Source of the DNA: DATJPR01 sp035506295
Lineage (GTDB): Bacteria > Bacteroidota > Ignavibacteria > UBA10030 > UBA6906
Direction: 5' to 3'
Length of the DNA: 34,794 bases
Assembly: GCA_035506295.1 (NCBI GenBank)
Contig: DATJPR010000219.1
Coordinates: forward strand, 1-34,794
Shown here: positions 32,588 to 34,794 of the stretch, one piece after another
Position numbering within the stretch: the first letter of the stretch is position 1
Layout of the letters: the number at the start of each line of letters is the position of its first letter
The notes under the pieces: model-generated
Databases searched by the model: none
Seen by the model: only the letters and a program-made list of their open reading frames with translations
What the model was told of the DNA's origin: nothing
Made by a program: the position numbers and the translations under genes

Positions 32588-33937
32588 TCAGTGAACAGCA
32601 AGTTCGCGCTTGCCGCGCGGAACGATGGAGAGCAACACTCTCGCGCCGTCGGGGAGATACGTTCTGGCGGCCGCCTGGATATCGGACGCATGCAGCGACA
32701 AGTACCGTGCGAGATCTTGATTGAAATAGTCAGGCTGTCCGGCGAAGAAGAGATACGCGTTGAGCTGATCGGCAACGCCGCCGCCCCCGCCGACCAGTTC
32801 GAGACGTCGATAAAATGACGCCTCATACTGGTTCACCGCCCGGCCCAACTCACGCGCCGATGGGGGAACCATTTTGATCGAATCGATCTGATGCTGGATC
32901 TCGTCCTTGATTTCGGTCAGCGAATGTCCCGGCCTCGCCGTGGCGATAATCATGAATCGCGACGCGAGCTTGCGCGAGTCCTGATAAGCGATGACGTCCT
33001 GTGCGATCTGCAGATCGTAGACCAGCCGCTTGTACAGCCGGGAGTTTGTGCCGTTGGTCAGGACGCTTGCAAGAATATCCAGGTTCGCGTCGCCCGCGGC
33101 AAACATCGGCGGCGTAATCCACGCCATGTAGAGGCGCGGCAGCTGGACATTGTCCTCGGCGACAATCTTCTTCTCGCTCGTGAGGGATGGCATCGGGCAT
33201 TCAAGGGGAGGAACAGGAGCGCCCGCAGGGATGCTGCTGAACCATTTGACGACTTGCGCGCGCGCGACCGCCGTGTCGATATCGCCGGCGATGACAAGGC
33301 TCGCATTGTTCGGAACATAATACTTCTTGAAGAACGCGACGATGTCGTCATAGCTGGCGTTGGTGAGATCCTCCTGCGAGCCGATCACCGGAGAGTGATA
33401 CGGATGGCCCGGAGGGAAAATGCTTTCGCTCAGCAGAAGCCCGGCGATGCCGTAAGGGCGGTTCTCGTACGATTGCCGTCGCTCGTTCTTGACGACCGCG
33501 CGTTGCAGGTCGACCTTTTTCGGCGTCATCGCGTCCACAAGAAAGGCCATCCGGTCGGATTCGAGGAACAACGGCAACTCCACGGCGTTGCTTGGTACGT
33601 CTTCGTAGTAGTTGGTCCGGTCCTCCGACGTCGACGCGTTGTTTTCGCCTCCTGCTGCTTCCAGCCACTGATCGAACATCCCCTCCGGCGCATGCGGGGA
33701 GCCCATGAACATGAGGTGTTCGAAGAGATGGGCGAGTCCCGTCTTTCCAGGAACCTCCCTGCTCGACCCGACGTGGTACCAGCAATTCACGCTGACCGTC
33801 GGCGTCGTGTGATCTTCGTGAAGGATCACATCGAGACCGTTCGGCAATTGAAACCGTTCGTACGGGACGACGATCGGTGCCTGCTGGGCGAAGACGAACA
33901 TCGGCAGGCACAGGAACGCGAGGATCGCTTGTCTCAT
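32588..33937 (-). CDS. Catalytic M16 zinc peptidase, 449 aa
   Basis: A signal peptide (about 1-18) precedes an M16 (pitrilysin/mitochondrial-processing-like) peptidase with the inverted zinc motif HLFEH (H70, E73, H74) and the third ligand, a Glu in VVKNERRQ at about residue 152. Its likely substrate class is small peptides in the periplasm. The start at ATG 33937 is preferred over TTG at 33949 because GAGG lies six bases before it. It is followed by a non-catalytic M16 gene, and the two probably form a heterodimer. It is preceded after 96 bases by a STAS gene. Confidence 0.94.
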   Translation of the reverse strand: MRQAILAFLCLPMFVFAQQAPIVVPYERFQLPNGLDVILHEDHTTPTVSVNCWYHVGSSREVPGKTGLAHLFEHLMFMGSPHAPEGMFDQWLEAAGGENNASTSEDRTNYYEDVPSNAVELPLFLESDRMAFLVDAMTPKKVDLQRAVVKNERRQSYENRPYGIAGLLLSESIFPPGHPYHSPVIGSQEDLTNASYDDIVAFFKKYYVPNNASLVIAGDIDTAVARAQVVKWFSSIPAGAPVPPLECPMPSLTSEKKIVAEDNVQLPRLYMAWITPPMFAAGDANLDILASVLTNGTNSRLYKRLVYDLQIAQDVIAYQDSRKLASRFMIIATARPGHSLTEIKDEIQHQIDSIKMVPPSARELGRAVNQYEASFYRRLELVGGGGGVADQLNAYLFFAGQPDYFNQDLARYLSLHASDIQAAARTYLPDGARVLLSIVPRGKRELAVH

Positions 33938-34033
33938 GGATGTCCTCAAGAAGTGATGACGGGGCTGGTGCCCGGATCTGGAAAGAGCCGGCGGCGGAGG
34001 ATCGAAGCGTTCAGGATGTGATGGCGCGGCTGA

Positions 34034-34390
34034 TCAGGATGTTGGCCCCTCGGCGAGGTGAGCCACGGCCTCGTTCCGATCACCGTATGCTTCGAACACC
34101 ATCGCGAGATTGGTAATGGTGAGGATGGTCAGGACCGCAGCGTTCAATCCGCACAGCACGGCGCGCCATTGTCGTCGCCGATACGTCGTGTGGATTGCCA
34201 CGAGTGCACCGATCCCCGTGGAGTTGATATACATCACCTTCGAGAGGTCGATCACAATCTTGCTGGTGCTTTTTTCGACGAGATCATTGACGGTCGAGCG
34301 CAGTTCATCCGTCTCAGGACCTCCTACGAGCTTTCCTTCGGGCTGGATGCAGCCGATTCCACCGTTCAGCATCGATAACGCGATCGCCAT
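34034..34390 (-). CDS. Second STAS-domain protein, 118 aa
   Basis: A single STAS domain with phosphorylation loop YINSTGIGALV (Ser57 in NSTG), related to but clearly different from the STAS protein downstream of secF, which has NSSG. Its likely role is as an anti-sigma factor antagonist or a signalling switch. The frame is open far upstream, but ATG at 34390 is chosen because GGAGGAGG sits just before it and the N-terminus then fits the domain. It lies 52 bases after the propeller gene and 96 before the M16 catalytic gene, on the same strand. No kinase or phosphatase partner is present in the window. Confidence 0.88.
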   Translation of the reverse strand: MAIALSMLNGGIGCIQPEGKLVGGPETDELRSTVNDLVEKSTSKIVIDLSKVMYINSTGIGALVAIHTTYRRRQWRAVLCGLNAAVLTILTITNLAMVFEAYGDRNEAVAHLAEGPTS

Positions 34391-34442
34391 GTTCCTCCTC
34401 CCGGTTGATCCTCTTGCTGATTGCGTATCGGGGGCTTTCCGA

Positions 34443-34794
34443 CTACTGACCGATGACGTACAGCGCCGCCGAGCCGGGAAGCATCTTCGGACGTCCCTCG
34501 CCCGCGGGCGCCTCGAATTTCGCCGAGATTGTATAGAGCCGGTGCGTCGATTCATCGATGGCGCAGGTTCTCGCGCCACGACGGGTCGGCACCGTCTCGA
34601 CGACAGAGAATTTGTCGGGCCCGTCGACACGGACCACGGTCATCGAGCCTTCACCATTGGAACTGAACGCGAGGTGCATGGTCGGATCGAACGCTGCGCC
34701 GTCGACGCCTGCACCGATGGGCAGATGCGCGAGGACTTTTCCCGCGACACAATCTGAGACGACCATCATCTTGTTCCGGCAGACGGAGAAGAGC
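34443..34794 (-). CDS. YncE-like beta-propeller protein, C-terminal fragment
   Basis: The gene runs off the right edge of the window; only the last 116 or so residues are visible. The segment begins LFSVCRNKMMVVSDCVAGKVLAHLPIGAGVDGAAFDP and continues with two blade-like units rich in short strands, which is the pattern of YVTN/YncE-type propellers. The fragment ends ALYVIGQ. Such proteins are mostly secreted or periplasmic, and function is unknown. The 5' end, signal peptide and promoter are outside the window. Confidence 0.8.
   Translation of the reverse strand, partial: LFSVCRNKMMVVSDCVAGKVLAHLPIGAGVDGAAFDPTMHLAFSSNGEGSMTVVRVDGPDKFSVVETVPTRRGARTCAIDESTHRLYTISAKFEAPAGEGRPKMLPGSAALYVIGQ

Overview
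The window looks like chromosomal core DNA from a Gram-negative, LPS-bearing bacterium of moderately high GC (by eye close to 60%). Split hldE-type genes, a DUF4292/LolA-like lipoprotein, a histidine kinase with an AHQLGTPLSSL phospho-acceptor motif, an M16 peptidase pair and an SPase-II lipoprotein set point to the Bacteroidota-Chlorobiota-Ignavibacteria assemblage. This is inference from gene types, not a phylogeny. Four recognisable promoters have the layout TTGnnn-17-TATATT, with a fifth close variant. This differs from the -33/-7 promoters of classical Bacteroidetes and would suit a deeper branch such as Ignavibacteria. No tRNA, rRNA, CRISPR, insertion sequence or prophage was seen, and no gene-free stretch exceeds about 260 bases.

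Layout. (1) 119-7723, minus strand: an envelope operon of four tightly coupled genes (TPR lipoprotein, LolA-like lipoprotein, EnvC-like degenerate LytM protein, CHASE2-transmembrane-sigma54 AAA+ regulator). Beyond the regulator lies a separate lipoprotein gene preceded by a near-consensus -24/-12 (sigma54) sequence. (2) 7844-10807, plus strand: an orphan ATP-grasp protein, a CpoB/YbgF-like lipoprotein with its own promoter and terminator, and a ferritin-like/VIT1 iron transporter fusion. (3) 10981-13566: a MerR regulator converging on RNase R. (4) 13678-19721, minus: hldE1 kinase, hldE2 nucleotidyltransferase and a giant TamB-like protein. (5) 19850-24096, minus: ppiD with its own promoter and terminator, then an overlapping trio of outer-membrane barrel, methyltransferase and shikimate kinase. 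(6) 24356-30130, plus: secD-secF-STAS, a strong terminator, purA, and an orphan histidine kinase. (7) 30302-34794, minus: a beta-propeller fragment entering from the right edge, a STAS protein, a catalytic and a non-catalytic M16 peptidase, and a family 5 uracil-DNA glycosylase.

Most genes serve the envelope: protein export (SecDF, PpiD), lipoprotein and outer-membrane traffic (LolA-like, TamB), peptidoglycan (EnvC-like, CpoB-like) and LPS inner-core heptose (hldE1/hldE2). The most interesting unit is region 1. A sensor of CHASE2 type is fused through membrane helices directly to a sigma54 activator, is translationally coupled to a murein-hydrolase activator, and sits next to a lone sigma54-like promoter driving an uncharacterised lipoprotein. 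I propose this as a one-protein transmembrane envelope sensing circuit. The second is a family of about 115-bp repeats, present three times, with inverted TGAACTCA ends and two internal hairpins. Each lies between same-strand genes and in places contributes the stop or start codons of its neighbours.
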